DNA from: Verrucomicrobiota bacterium | GTDB taxonomy: Bacteria > Verrucomicrobiota > Verrucomicrobiia > Limisphaerales > JAFGQR01 | Assembly (NCBI GenBank): GCA_016935555.1 | Contig: JAFGQR010000096.1 | Coordinates: 1 to 36,550, forward strand | Reading direction: 5' to 3' | DNA length: 36,550 nucleotides | Part shown: in pieces, positions 17,020 through 25,074 of the stretch | How the letters are laid out: every line of letters begins with the position of its first letter | How positions within the stretch are numbered: the first letter of the stretch is position 1 | Translations under genes and position numbers: made by a program | Notes under the pieces: model-generated | Told to the model about the DNA's origin: nothing | Databases searched by the model: none | What the model saw: only the letters and a program-made list of their open reading frames with translations

Positions 17020-17049
17020 GGTCAGGGCTCGACAGAGTCTCGCCCTACC
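17020..17049. repeat. Short imperfect dyad repeat between genes
   Basis: GGTCAGGGCTCGACAGAG followed by TCTCGCCCTACC forms an imperfect inverted repeat (AGGGC with GCCCT, CGA with TCT/TCG-like pairing). It lies 38 bp after the stop of the giant coiled-coil gene and 109 bp before the POT gene. The composition, with a GAGAC/GTCTC core, resembles intergenic REP-like repeats of related genomes, and it may also act as a terminator. I know of no other copy in this window. Confidence 0.4.
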
Positions 17050-17158
17050 GGGTTGATGGGCACGATAGGTCGCGCCGCGCAGGCGGGATCGCGCCTGCCC
17101 CCTGAACCGGCGATGGCTTGCCGCCGAAGCCGGGGCCGGCTAGGCTCGGCCGCAAACC

Positions 17159-18736
17159 ATGGCCATCGCCGCAACAACCGACCGCCCGGGCGCTCCTGCC
17201 GACATCACCCCACCCGCGCCGCACAGGTTTGGGCGGGTGTTTTGGACGCTGAACACGATCGAGATGTGGGAGCGGCTGGCGTTTTATAATCTGCGGGTGA
17301 TGGCGCCAATCTACCTGATGCAGGCGGACAACCCGGGCGGGCTGCATCTGACCGCCACGGACAAAGGGGTCATCTACGCCTGGTGGGCGGTGTTTCAATC
17401 GCTCCTGCCGATTGTCACGGGCGGCCTGGCCGACCGGTTCGGCTACAAGCGCACCCTGGTGGCCGCGATCAGCCTGATGATGGCGGGCTACCTGATGATG
17501 GGGGGTCTGCGGGACGTGCCGTGGCTGAACAACTACTGGGGATTTTTCCTGGCGATTCTGACGCTGGCGACGGGCACCGCGTTCTTCAAGCCGAGCTTGC
17601 AGGCGTCGCTGGCCCACCAGTTGACCCGCGCCAACTCGTCCGTGGGCTGGGGCGTGTTCTACTGGGTGGTCAATGTCGGCGCCTTCGCCGGTCACTTCCT
17701 GCCGTCGCTCTTCCTGCTCAAGGGATTGTTCGGCGCCGCGGTGAATTCGCCGACCGCATGGCGCAACCTGTTCCTGGCCTCGGCGTTCTTCACCGGGCTG
17801 AACCTGCTGCTCCTGCTCACGTTCAAGGATATCCCCTCCGGCGCCTCGAAGACGGAAACGGTCTGGCAGGTGTTGAAACGGACGGTGGCCAACATCACCG
17901 AGCCGCGCCTGGCCGCGTGGATGGCGATCATGTCGTGTTTCTGGCTGATGATGTACCAGCTGTGGGACCTGCAACCGAATTACATCGCGGACTGGGTCGA
18001 CAGCAGACCGCTGGCGGCGGCGCTCGGCTGGTTGCCGCCGGCGATCCACCGCATGGTGGTGGAGGAAACCGCCCGCGGCCCCATGATCCCCCAGCAGGTC
18101 CTCCTCAGCTTCAACGCCTTCTTCATCATCCTCGGCGTCGTCGGCATGGCGTGGCTGACCCGCCGGATGCGCACCCTGTCGGCCATGTTCCTGGGCATGA
18201 TCCTGGCCACGGCGGGCATCCTCGTGGCCGGCTGGACCCAGAACGCATGGGTGCTCGTCGCAGGCATCCTTTGCTTTTCCCTCGGCGAAATGATGACCGG
18301 CCCGAAAAAAAGCGAATACCTCGGGCTGATCGCGCCCCCCGGCAAAAAGGGCTTGTACCTGGGCTACGTCAATATCCCCGTCGGCGTCGGTGTCTTCTTC
18401 GGCTCTTGGATCGCGGGACTCCTCTACGGCCGATACGGCGAAAAAGCCGTGCTCGCCTTGCGTTACCTGGCCGAGAAAACACCGTTCGGCACAGGCCGGC
18501 CCTGGGACGGCGACGTGGCCTCGCTGCCGCTGGCGCTGGGCGTGGAGCGCACCGACGCCATGCTCAAACTGCAAGAGGTCACCGGCCTCGACCCGGCGGC
18601 GGCGACCCAGTTGCTCTGGAACACCTACGCCCCGCACCACGTGTGGATCCCGTTCGCCTGCGTGGGCGTCGTGGCCGCCGCCGGCCTCTATGTCTTCGGG
18701 CGCCTGGCCAGGCGCTGGAGCGACATGAACGCCTGA
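17159..18736 (+). CDS. POT/PTR2-family proton-coupled oligopeptide transporter
   Basis: A 525-residue inner-membrane MFS transporter that imports di- and tripeptides with protons. The diagnostic ExxER motif is present near the start as IEMWERLAFYNLRVMAPIYL. GGLADRFGYKRTLVAAISLM is loop 2-3. FFKPSLQASLAHQL is the equivalent of the family's GIKP segment. FYWVVNVGAFAGHFLPSLF matches the FYxxINxGS motif of span 5. The long periplasmic insertion near 285-320 (WVDSRPLAAALGWLPPAIHR) and the segment at about 440-490 enlarge it slightly. GEMMTGPKKSEYLGLIAPPG is the late-span EM...P...Y signature. ATG 17159 lies in CAAACCATGG without a ribosome site. The gene is convergent with the ROK gene and has no functional link to its neighbours that I can see. 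Confidence 0.9.
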   Translation: MAIAATTDRPGAPADITPPAPHRFGRVFWTLNTIEMWERLAFYNLRVMAPIYLMQADNPGGLHLTATDKGVIYAWWAVFQSLLPIVTGGLADRFGYKRTLVAAISLMMAGYLMMGGLRDVPWLNNYWGFFLAILTLATGTAFFKPSLQASLAHQLTRANSSVGWGVFYWVVNVGAFAGHFLPSLFLLKGLFGAAVNSPTAWRNLFLASAFFTGLNLLLLLTFKDIPSGASKTETVWQVLKRTVANITEPRLAAWMAIMSCFWLMMYQLWDLQPNYIADWVDSRPLAAALGWLPPAIHRMVVEETARGPMIPQQVLLSFNAFFIILGVVGMAWLTRRMRTLSAMFLGMILATAGILVAGWTQNAWVLVAGILCFSLGEMMTGPKKSEYLGLIAPPGKKGLYLGYVNIPVGVGVFFGSWIAGLLYGRYGEKAVLALRYLAEKTPFGTGRPWDGDVASLPLALGVERTDAMLKLQEVTGLDPAAATQLLWNTYAPHHVWIPFACVGVVAAAGLYVFGRLARRWSDMNA

Positions 18737-18843
18737 GGAGACGCAGCCCATTCCCCAATGCGGCCGCCAACCCGGCAGCCCTCGCATCCATGGGCGCCGC
18801 CTCGCACCCCCGAACCTCCTCTGCCAACCGCAAATTCGAAACC

Positions 18844-20334
18844 TCAGACCGTGGCCGCCAGCGCAGGCAGGCTCGCCGCCGCCATGGCCTGGCCGTGACG
18901 CTTTTCCTTCTCATCCGGCATGTGCAACGCAAGCCGATCCGCCACGTCCGGGAACTCCCCCCGCAGCACGCGCCGGGCGTGGTCGAGAATCCCCTGTCCG
19001 CCCGGCCCGCTGGTCACGCGGCCCAACACCAGCACGTGCTTCAAATCGTAAAACTCCGCGTAGTGGGCCACCGCGTATCCAAGATACACCCCGATCGTCT
19101 CGTAGATGCGAGCCGCCCGCTCGTCCCCGCGCGCCATCGCCTGTTGAACGCCCACAAGCTTCTCCGGCAGCGGCAGGCCGGGATCCAGGGGAAGACCGGA
19201 CACGGGCACGAGCCGGCCCACGCATTGCTGGGAAAAATACTGGGCGCCACAGCCGCGGTCGCCCGACCACTCGTCAACGGGCGCCTCGGGATTGTAATCG
19301 ACCGGGGCGAATGCGAGTTCGTTGAGCCAGGCGGTGATGTTGCCCTCGGGGGTGACGTAGCCGGCCGCCTCGCTCGAGCCCATGGCCACGCCCAGCACCG
19401 CGTTGTCCTTTAACGCCATCGCACCCGCCAGTGCCGTGACCTCGCCGTCGTTGACCACCTCGAATGGAATGTTGTTCCAGACGCGCTTGATCTCGAGAAA
19501 CAAGGGCTTGATCCGCTCGTTGAACAGCGGCTCCGGGATTCCGCGGAACAACGACGCCACCTGCACCCGGTTGCCCACATACACCCCCGCCGAACTGCCC
19601 CCAATCGCGTCCACGCGCGGAAGATGCGCAGCCGCTCTCCTCAGCGACTCCATGATCCCCTCGAAATGCTGCCGCGGATCCGTGAAGGATCGGGGATCCC
19701 AGGGCGTCTCCTCGCTGAACACCACCTCGCCGTCCCGCACCGCCGCCACCTTGCGGTCGCTCGCCCCCAAGTCGAACCCGATGCGGCAGCCGTCCCAGTG
19801 CCGCCCCAGTGCCGCAGTGCGCTCGCGCTCCGCCGGCACCCGCTCCGGCGACGTCACCACCACCTCCAACGCCTTCTCATACACCCTCTGCCCAATCAAC
19901 GACGCATCAAACCGCCCCGTCGCCGACTCCCGGTAATGCGCCTCCAGCCGCCGCCCCAGCTCCGCCGGCCCGCCCACGTGAATCCGATACCCCCCGCGCG
20001 ACCACAACAGAAACTTCACCAGCCGCTCCAAATAACAAAAATTCCCCGCCGCACCCGCCACACCCGGCGCCGCCACCACCGTGTCGTAACGCGACACCGA
20101 CCCGTCGCCACGTTCCAACGCCAGATGCACCGGAACCGGCTCGGGACCGAGGCTTTCACGAAACCGCCGATTGGCCAGGACCGCCGGCCGAAAGTCCGCA
20201 TCGAGCGGCGGCACAATCCCGGGCTCCACCAACACCAAACCGTTGTTTGCCTTCATCGAACTCATGCCATGAACCAATCGCCCACCATCATAAATACCCC
20301 CCACCACCTGGCAACGGTTTTCCGCCAACCGCAC
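18844..20334 (-). CDS. ROK-family kinase-like protein with an extra N-terminal domain
   Basis: ROK proteins are sugar kinases or sugar-responsive repressors. The ATPase-fold part starts at about residue 182: GCRIGFDLGASDRKVAAVRD (phosphate-binding), VDAIGGSSAGVYVGNRV, FEVVNDGEVTALAGAMALKD (the Asp of VND is the expected catalytic base) and VLGVAMGSSEAAGYVTPEGN. The zinc site usual in ROK (CxCGxxGCxE) is reduced to DRGCGAQYFSQQCVG. The first 180 residues are no DNA-binding domain that I recognise; they contain NFCYLERLVKFLLWSRGGYR. I read it as a cytoplasmic sugar or derivative kinase. It is the last gene of the minus-strand sugar locus, 104 bp after the sugar porter. The GTG start at 20334 is supported by AAGGA eight bases upstream. 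Confidence 0.8.
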   Translation of the reverse strand: MRLAENRCQVVGGIYDGGRLVHGMSSMKANNGLVLVEPGIVPPLDADFRPAVLANRRFRESLGPEPVPVHLALERGDGSVSRYDTVVAAPGVAGAAGNFCYLERLVKFLLWSRGGYRIHVGGPAELGRRLEAHYRESATGRFDASLIGQRVYEKALEVVVTSPERVPAERERTAALGRHWDGCRIGFDLGASDRKVAAVRDGEVVFSEETPWDPRSFTDPRQHFEGIMESLRRAAAHLPRVDAIGGSSAGVYVGNRVQVASLFRGIPEPLFNERIKPLFLEIKRVWNNIPFEVVNDGEVTALAGAMALKDNAVLGVAMGSSEAAGYVTPEGNITAWLNELAFAPVDYNPEAPVDEWSGDRGCGAQYFSQQCVGRLVPVSGLPLDPGLPLPEKLVGVQQAMARGDERAARIYETIGVYLGYAVAHYAEFYDLKHVLVLGRVTSGPGGQGILDHARRVLRGEFPDVADRLALHMPDEKEKRHGQAMAAASLPALAATV

Positions 20335-20342
20335 TTCATGAA

Positions 20343-20347
20343 TCCTT
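20343..20347 (-). promoter_or_regulatory. Ribosome binding site supporting the GTG start of the ROK gene
   Basis: On the minus strand, AAGGA lies eight bases before GTG 20332-20334. An ATG at 20337-20339 between them is out of frame, so the GTG is the likely start. A TATAAC at 20352-20357 just upstream resembles a -10 box, but a transcript starting from it would not include the full site. The AT-rich gap 20358-20438 could hold the real promoter. Confidence 0.5.
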
Positions 20348-20438
20348 GCGCGTTATACCGAAAAAAGAGGGGGCAAAAACCGGATGCAAAGGCTTTTTGA
20401 CCGGCAATGAAATCCTGAACTTGTTTATAGAGAACAAC

Positions 20439-21839
20439 TTATTGTGGTCCGACCCCGATCCCCCAGAGCTGTTCGATCTGCTCCAATGACTTGCCCTTGG
20501 TTTCCGGAACCCACCGCCACACCACCACCACCAGGACCCCGCAAAACACACCGTAGAGATAAAACGGAAACCCGTGATGAAACAAATGCACCAACCACGA
20601 TTCCGGCGCCTCCATCATGGGAAACGTCTGCGACACAATGAAGTTGGCCGTCCAAAGCCAGAACGTCGCCAGCGACAGGGCGCGCCCCCGAATCCGCGTG
20701 GGGAAGATTTCCGAGAGGATGACCCAGGTCACAGGGCCGACCGACAAGGCGAAGCAGGCGATGTATCCCAGGACGAACGCCACCATCCAGCCTGCCACCT
20801 CGCCGCATTGCGCCGTGCACCCCATCGCCACCAAACATACCCCCATCCCCGCCGCACCCACCATCATCAGGGGCCGCCGCCCGAGGCGGTCAACGGCCCC
20901 CATGGCAACGACGGTGAACAGGAGGTTCACGGAGCCGACGGCGATCTGCTGGAGCAGGGCCAGGTCGACCTGGGTCCCCAGCTGTTTGAAGATCTCAGCG
21001 CCGAAATACAGAAACACGTTGATGCCCGTCACCTGCTGCAACACCGCCAACGCCACGCCGATCGCCAGCGGCCGGCGCAGGCCCGGCTCGAACAGCCGCC
21101 GCAGCAAACCGCTTTCCCGGGCGAGCGTCACCAGAATCGCCTCCGACTCCGCCGCGGCAAACCGGGCGCCGCCCACACGCTCCAGAACTCGCCGCGCCTG
21201 GTCGCGGCGGCCTTGCTGGATGAGCCAGCGCGGGCTTTCAGGGGCCAGCAGCAGCAGCCCGAGAAAGAGCAGCGCCGGCACAATCCCGGACGCGAACATC
21301 CATCGCCAGGCCTGGCTGACTCGCCACGCCGGATCGCCCGCACGCGCGATGGCGTAGTTGACGAAATAGATGACCAGCATGCCGGAGATGATCGCGAACT
21401 GGTTGACCGACACCATGCGCCCCCGGACCGCCGCCGGGGCGATCTCGGCGATGTACAGGGGCGACGCCATCGAGGCGATCCCCACGCCCACCCCCGCGAC
21501 CATCCGAAATGCCACCAGCTCCGCCAGCGTTCGCGGCAGCGCCGTTCCCACCGACGACACCAAAAACAGGGCGCCGGCCAGGACCAGGGTTTTTTTCCGG
21601 CCCAGGCGGTCGCTGAAGGGGCCGGCAAGCGACACCCCCAGCACGCAGCCCAACAGCGCGGAGGATGCGGCCCATCCTTTCATGGCGGCGGTGAGGGCGA
21701 AATGTGTTTCCAGGAAGCCGATCGCGCCGTTGATCACGGCGGTGTCGTAACCGAACAGCAACCCGCCCAGCGCGGCGATGCAACACACCAGCGTCACATA
21801 CGCGCGGCTGCCGTGGTCTGATGGCGCGGAAAAATGCAT
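20439..21839 (-). CDS. Sugar-porter family MFS transporter (second copy)
   Basis: A 466-residue, 12-span proton-coupled monosaccharide importer. Signatures are ALGGLLFGYDTAVINGAIGF in span 1, GPFSDRLGRKKTLV in loop 2-3, APAAVRGRMVSVNQ in loop 4-5, APESPRWLIQQG after span 6, QQVTGINVFLYFGAEIF in span 7, VDRLGRRPLMM in loop 8-9 and VPETKGKSLEQIEQLW at the end. It lies 30 bp after the large malectin protein and 104 bp before the ROK kinase on the same strand. This suggests uptake of the sugar released by the secreted protein, followed by phosphorylation. It is a paralogue of the porter at 11168-12544 but differs in many residues and has a longer periplasmic loop near residue 170 (ARAGDPAWRVSQAWRW). 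ATG 21839 has no ribosome site. Confidence 0.93.
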   Translation of the reverse strand: MHFSAPSDHGSRAYVTLVCCIAALGGLLFGYDTAVINGAIGFLETHFALTAAMKGWAASSALLGCVLGVSLAGPFSDRLGRKKTLVLAGALFLVSSVGTALPRTLAELVAFRMVAGVGVGIASMASPLYIAEIAPAAVRGRMVSVNQFAIISGMLVIYFVNYAIARAGDPAWRVSQAWRWMFASGIVPALLFLGLLLLAPESPRWLIQQGRRDQARRVLERVGGARFAAAESEAILVTLARESGLLRRLFEPGLRRPLAIGVALAVLQQVTGINVFLYFGAEIFKQLGTQVDLALLQQIAVGSVNLLFTVVAMGAVDRLGRRPLMMVGAAGMGVCLVAMGCTAQCGEVAGWMVAFVLGYIACFALSVGPVTWVILSEIFPTRIRGRALSLATFWLWTANFIVSQTFPMMEAPESWLVHLFHHGFPFYLYGVFCGVLVVVVWRWVPETKGKSLEQIEQLWGIGVGPQ

Positions 21840-21869
21840 GGAACCAGTGGCCGTGCCCCGCCGCAGCCC

Positions 21870-24800
21870 TCAGGGAACGTCGCCGGCCGGGAGGGTCACA
21901 ACGGTTTGTCCCTGCCCGGGCGCCGTGGCGGGCCAGTGAAGCGCGGGGCCCTCGGGCAACTGGACCCGGAGGTAATATTCGAGCGTGTCGTCGGTGGCTG
22001 CGGGCAGGACCGCCGCATGCACGCCACGTGCCACATGCGCCAGGTCCGATCGCCGATACTCGCCGCCTCCGAGCCGGCGCCAGTGCAGAGTCGCCTCCCG
22101 GGGGCGGGTGTTGGCCAGCACGATGACGGTCAGCGCCAGCGACTCGCCTGCGCGGGCCACGGAGCGGACGGTGGGCACGATGATGCGGGGCGGGCCCTGG
22201 TAGGAGCCGGCGGGTTGGGCGTTGGCGGGCAGGGGGGCGCCGCTCCACTCCGCGAGCCGGGCGTCATGGAGATCGAGGAAGCGGGGATGATTCGGGTTGC
22301 GGAGGGTGTGTTGTTCCAGGTTGGCGATGGTACCCAACTCGCCGGGAGTGGAGACGGTCTGCAAGAGATGGGTCATCATCGCCTCCCATTGTCGGGCCAG
22401 GGCGAGCCGCACGGGCAGGGCGTCCTCAACGGCCAGGCGCTTGCGCACTGCGGGATCGGATTGCTTGGCGATCCGCCGCATGATGGCGTCCAGCGCGCCC
22501 CGGGTGCAGCCGAGTTGTCCCAGCGCGCGATGGTATTCAAAGGCGTGCAGCCAGTAATCGAACCGGTCCAGACTGGCGGCTCCGCGAACCCGGGGGCGGA
22601 GGGCGGCGATTTCGTCCACAAACGCGTAGCGTGCCTTCTCCTGGTCCCAGGGGGTCGCGTTGGGGCGGATGCCCCCCGGGCCGGCCAGCCAGTCGCTTGG
22701 GCGAGGCAGGCGGGTCAAGGCGGCGTTGCCGCTGTAGTCTCCAGGACCGCCGTCCAGCCGGGTGAAGATCGCCGCCAGGCCGCCGCCGGCCTCGGGGCCG
22801 AATTCGGCGCGGGCCCAGTCCGCGTAAAGGTCGTTGCAAGGCAGGTCGCGGGCGCGTCCGGGCGATGGGTGGACGTCGGCGGGAGCGGGCAGATCGGCTT
22901 CGTAATCGCGCCACGCGCCGGCGCCACAGTTGATTTTGCGGGTGTAGGGTTTGGCGGAAGACGGTTCCGCGCCGTCCGCACGGGTGAGAATCAGGCCCGC
23001 CAGGAAGGGGAACTCGATTTCGGGGATGAAATCGACCGCGAGCGTTTCGCGGTCGACCTTGATGGCGGGGAAGGCGAGGTCGAGGGCGACGTTCTTGCCG
23101 ACGCGGCCGAAGACATCGAGGTGTTCGATCACGGTGCGATTCTGGAGGTTGACGCCGAAGACGCGTTTGGCTTTCTGGTCGTAGTGGACTTCGCACAGCT
23201 GGAGGGTGACGTCGTAGGTGCCGTTGGGGATCTTCAGGCGATAGCCGTCAAGTCCCCAGGCGCAGGTTTGGTAGATCGGATCGAGATCGGTGCCCGCAAT
23301 GGGATTGTCGAGGTAGGCGGCGGTGCTCCCGCCAAGCCGGACATTGACCAGGGGCGGGGACGCCGGCACCTCAATGCGCCTGCCGAAATCCGGGTTCCAG
23401 GGCTTCTGGGTCCAGCTGGACTGGGCGAGGGCGGCGAAGTTGGGCGCGAGAATGCGGGTGCGCCAATGGATGCCGAGCAAGCCGGTGCACCCGTAGGCGT
23501 GCGCATCGGCGGCGTCGCGGCGAGTGCGCCCGGCCCAGAGTTGGACGCCCACCATGTTGGGGTCGTCTTCCATCCACGGGATCGCCCATTTCGGACGGTT
23601 GCGGATGCGGGCGAAGGCGGGTTCGACGAACGCGAAGCCTGTGTTGCGGTTGATGCAGCTGAGGGGGCTGGTTTTGGGAAGATGCGTGTCGAGGGCGGCG
23701 CGGTCCTGCCGGGGGCCGAGGACCCAGCCGCAGGTGGCGAGGGTGAAAGGCCGGCCTGCGTCCTCCAGCGCTCCGAGGGCGGCGTTGAGGTCGGCCAGGG
23801 TGGCTTCCAGCTGACCCGGGCGGTTGCCGCCCCAGGTCCAGTCCTCGGGCGTCCAAAGCCAGTAGTAGTCCGGCGATGCCGTGCGCGCCAGCCGTTGGAA
23901 CATGCCCGCGTAGAGGGCGCGCACGGTTGCCGGCGTCTTGGGATCCGATCCCTTCTGCTGGAGGCGCTGGACAACGACGTTGGGGATGCGCAGCGGCGTT
24001 TCGGTCCCCACACACGTGCGAATGCCCAGCGCCCGGCCGAATCCGAACGCATCCTGGAAGAACCGGCCTGCGCGATTGAACAGGGCGTTGGCGTCCTTGT
24101 CCGTTTGGGGCCAGGGCCGGAAGCCGTCGGTCACCGGCGACCCGTAGTCGTCGTCGGGAAACAGCCATCCCGCGCCTGCGGCGAACTGGCGGGTTTGGGT
24201 GGAGCCGTAGCCCCAGGCGCCGCCGCGGGTGCTGGCCCAGCGGCTTGGGTAGCTGAACGCGACCGTGCCGTCGGGGTGGACGTCGCCCGGCAGTCCGATC
24301 CAGACGAGGGGTTCCGGGCCGACGCCGCCTTCCGGGTAACAATGCAGTCCGAGGAGGTTCATCCGCATCTTGGTCATCTGTGCGAGATGGGCCTTGTAGT
24401 CGTCCAGGGTCCACCAGTCCGGGCCTTCGGTGAAATCGTGAAACGGCTGGATGCCGCGCGTGTCGAACAGCGGGGTGTGGGTTTCATCGAGGTCGGGCAA
24501 GGACAGAGCCAGCCGTCCGTCGGGCAGCGTGTCGCCGTGCAGGTGGAACCGCACGCCGAGGATCTCGGCAACCCGGTAGGCGCCATAGAGCCCCCCCAGG
24601 TCGCTGCCGCCTGAAATCGTCAACACGACGCGCCCGCCGTCCCGAGTCGTCTTCAGCCGGTAGGCGTCACGTTCCAGGGCCGGATCCGGTCTCAGGACCA
24701 TGGCGTCGCCGTGTGCCGGCGTCGCGTCTGCGATGTCGGGCAGGACGCCGGTGCGGAGGTAGGCGTAACGGCACAGCTCGCGGGCGGCCAGGGTCAGCCG

Positions 24801-24932
24801 CGGCGGCGCCTTCGCCGGGCACACGACGGTCAGGGCCGGCGCATCGGTGGCGGCCTGTGCGCGCCAGGCGGTGGGGAGACTGGCGCCGAGGAGGGCGAGG
24901 CAGACGGAAAGGAGCCGAGGAACTGGTTGCAT
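21870..24932 (-). CDS. Large secreted glycosidase-like protein with malectin domain
   Basis: A 1020-residue exported protein with signal peptide MQPVPRLLSVCLALLGASLP up to about residue 27. Residues 33-150 resemble the alpha-glucuronidase N-terminal / GH20b-type domain: TLAARELCRYAYLRTGVLPD, then VVLTISGGSDLGGLYGAYRV and AEILGVRF. Residues 155-500 look like a TIM-barrel glycosidase: FDTRGIQPFHDFTEGPDWWT, LAQMTKMRMNLLGLHCYPEG, YYWLWTPEDWTWGGNRPG and WAIPWMEDDPNMVGVQLW. The Glu of WTPEDW and the acids of MEDD are candidate catalytic residues. About 535-690 is a malectin carbohydrate-binding domain (NVRLGGSTAAYLDNPIAGTD, IPNGTYDVTLQLCEVHY, FLAGLILTR). A helical region and a C-terminal beta domain follow. 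I cannot place it in a numbered GH family. It heads the sugar-porter and ROK genes, so release of an imported sugar or uronic acid is likely. Confidence 0.75.
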   Translation of the reverse strand: MQPVPRLLSVCLALLGASLPTAWRAQAATDAPALTVVCPAKAPPRLTLAARELCRYAYLRTGVLPDIADATPAHGDAMVLRPDPALERDAYRLKTTRDGGRVVLTISGGSDLGGLYGAYRVAEILGVRFHLHGDTLPDGRLALSLPDLDETHTPLFDTRGIQPFHDFTEGPDWWTLDDYKAHLAQMTKMRMNLLGLHCYPEGGVGPEPLVWIGLPGDVHPDGTVAFSYPSRWASTRGGAWGYGSTQTRQFAAGAGWLFPDDDYGSPVTDGFRPWPQTDKDANALFNRAGRFFQDAFGFGRALGIRTCVGTETPLRIPNVVVQRLQQKGSDPKTPATVRALYAGMFQRLARTASPDYYWLWTPEDWTWGGNRPGQLEATLADLNAALGALEDAGRPFTLATCGWVLGPRQDRAALDTHLPKTSPLSCINRNTGFAFVEPAFARIRNRPKWAIPWMEDDPNMVGVQLWAGRTRRDAADAHAYGCTGLLGIHWRTRILAPNFAALAQSSWTQKPWNPDFGRRIEVPASPPLVNVRLGGSTAAYLDNPIAGTDLDPIYQTCAWGLDGYRLKIPNGTYDVTLQLCEVHYDQKAKRVFGVNLQNRTVIEHLDVFGRVGKNVALDLAFPAIKVDRETLAVDFIPEIEFPFLAGLILTRADGAEPSSAKPYTRKINCGAGAWRDYEADLPAPADVHPSPGRARDLPCNDLYADWARAEFGPEAGGGLAAIFTRLDGGPGDYSGNAALTRLPRPSDWLAGPGGIRPNATPWDQEKARYAFVDEIAALRPRVRGAASLDRFDYWLHAFEYHRALGQLGCTRGALDAIMRRIAKQSDPAVRKRLAVEDALPVRLALARQWEAMMTHLLQTVSTPGELGTIANLEQHTLRNPNHPRFLDLHDARLAEWSGAPLPANAQPAGSYQGPPRIIVPTVRSVARAGESLALTVIVLANTRPREATLHWRRLGGGEYRRSDLAHVARGVHAAVLPAATDDTLEYYLRVQLPEGPALHWPATAPGQGQTVVTLPAGDVP

Positions 24933-25074
24933 GGAGTGATCGTAGGTTGGCGCCGCGCCAACTCAACAGGAATCGCGCGCGCCGCGCGCCGCCGTCGGAC
25001 GAAGACCAGCCGCCACGCAATGGAGGCCCGCCGACTCGCCTCATGCGGCCTGGCGCAGGGGGCGCGCTCGAGGT

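Noticed and set aside
20352..20357. TATAAC as a -10 promoter box for the ROK gene
   Set aside because: Transcription from it would start within the ribosome site at 20343-20347, and the matching -35 element is poor.
21834..24614. A 926-codon plus-strand frame opposite the malectin protein
   Set aside because: Shadow frame with no domain pattern. The minus-strand frame has a signal peptide and recognisable domains.
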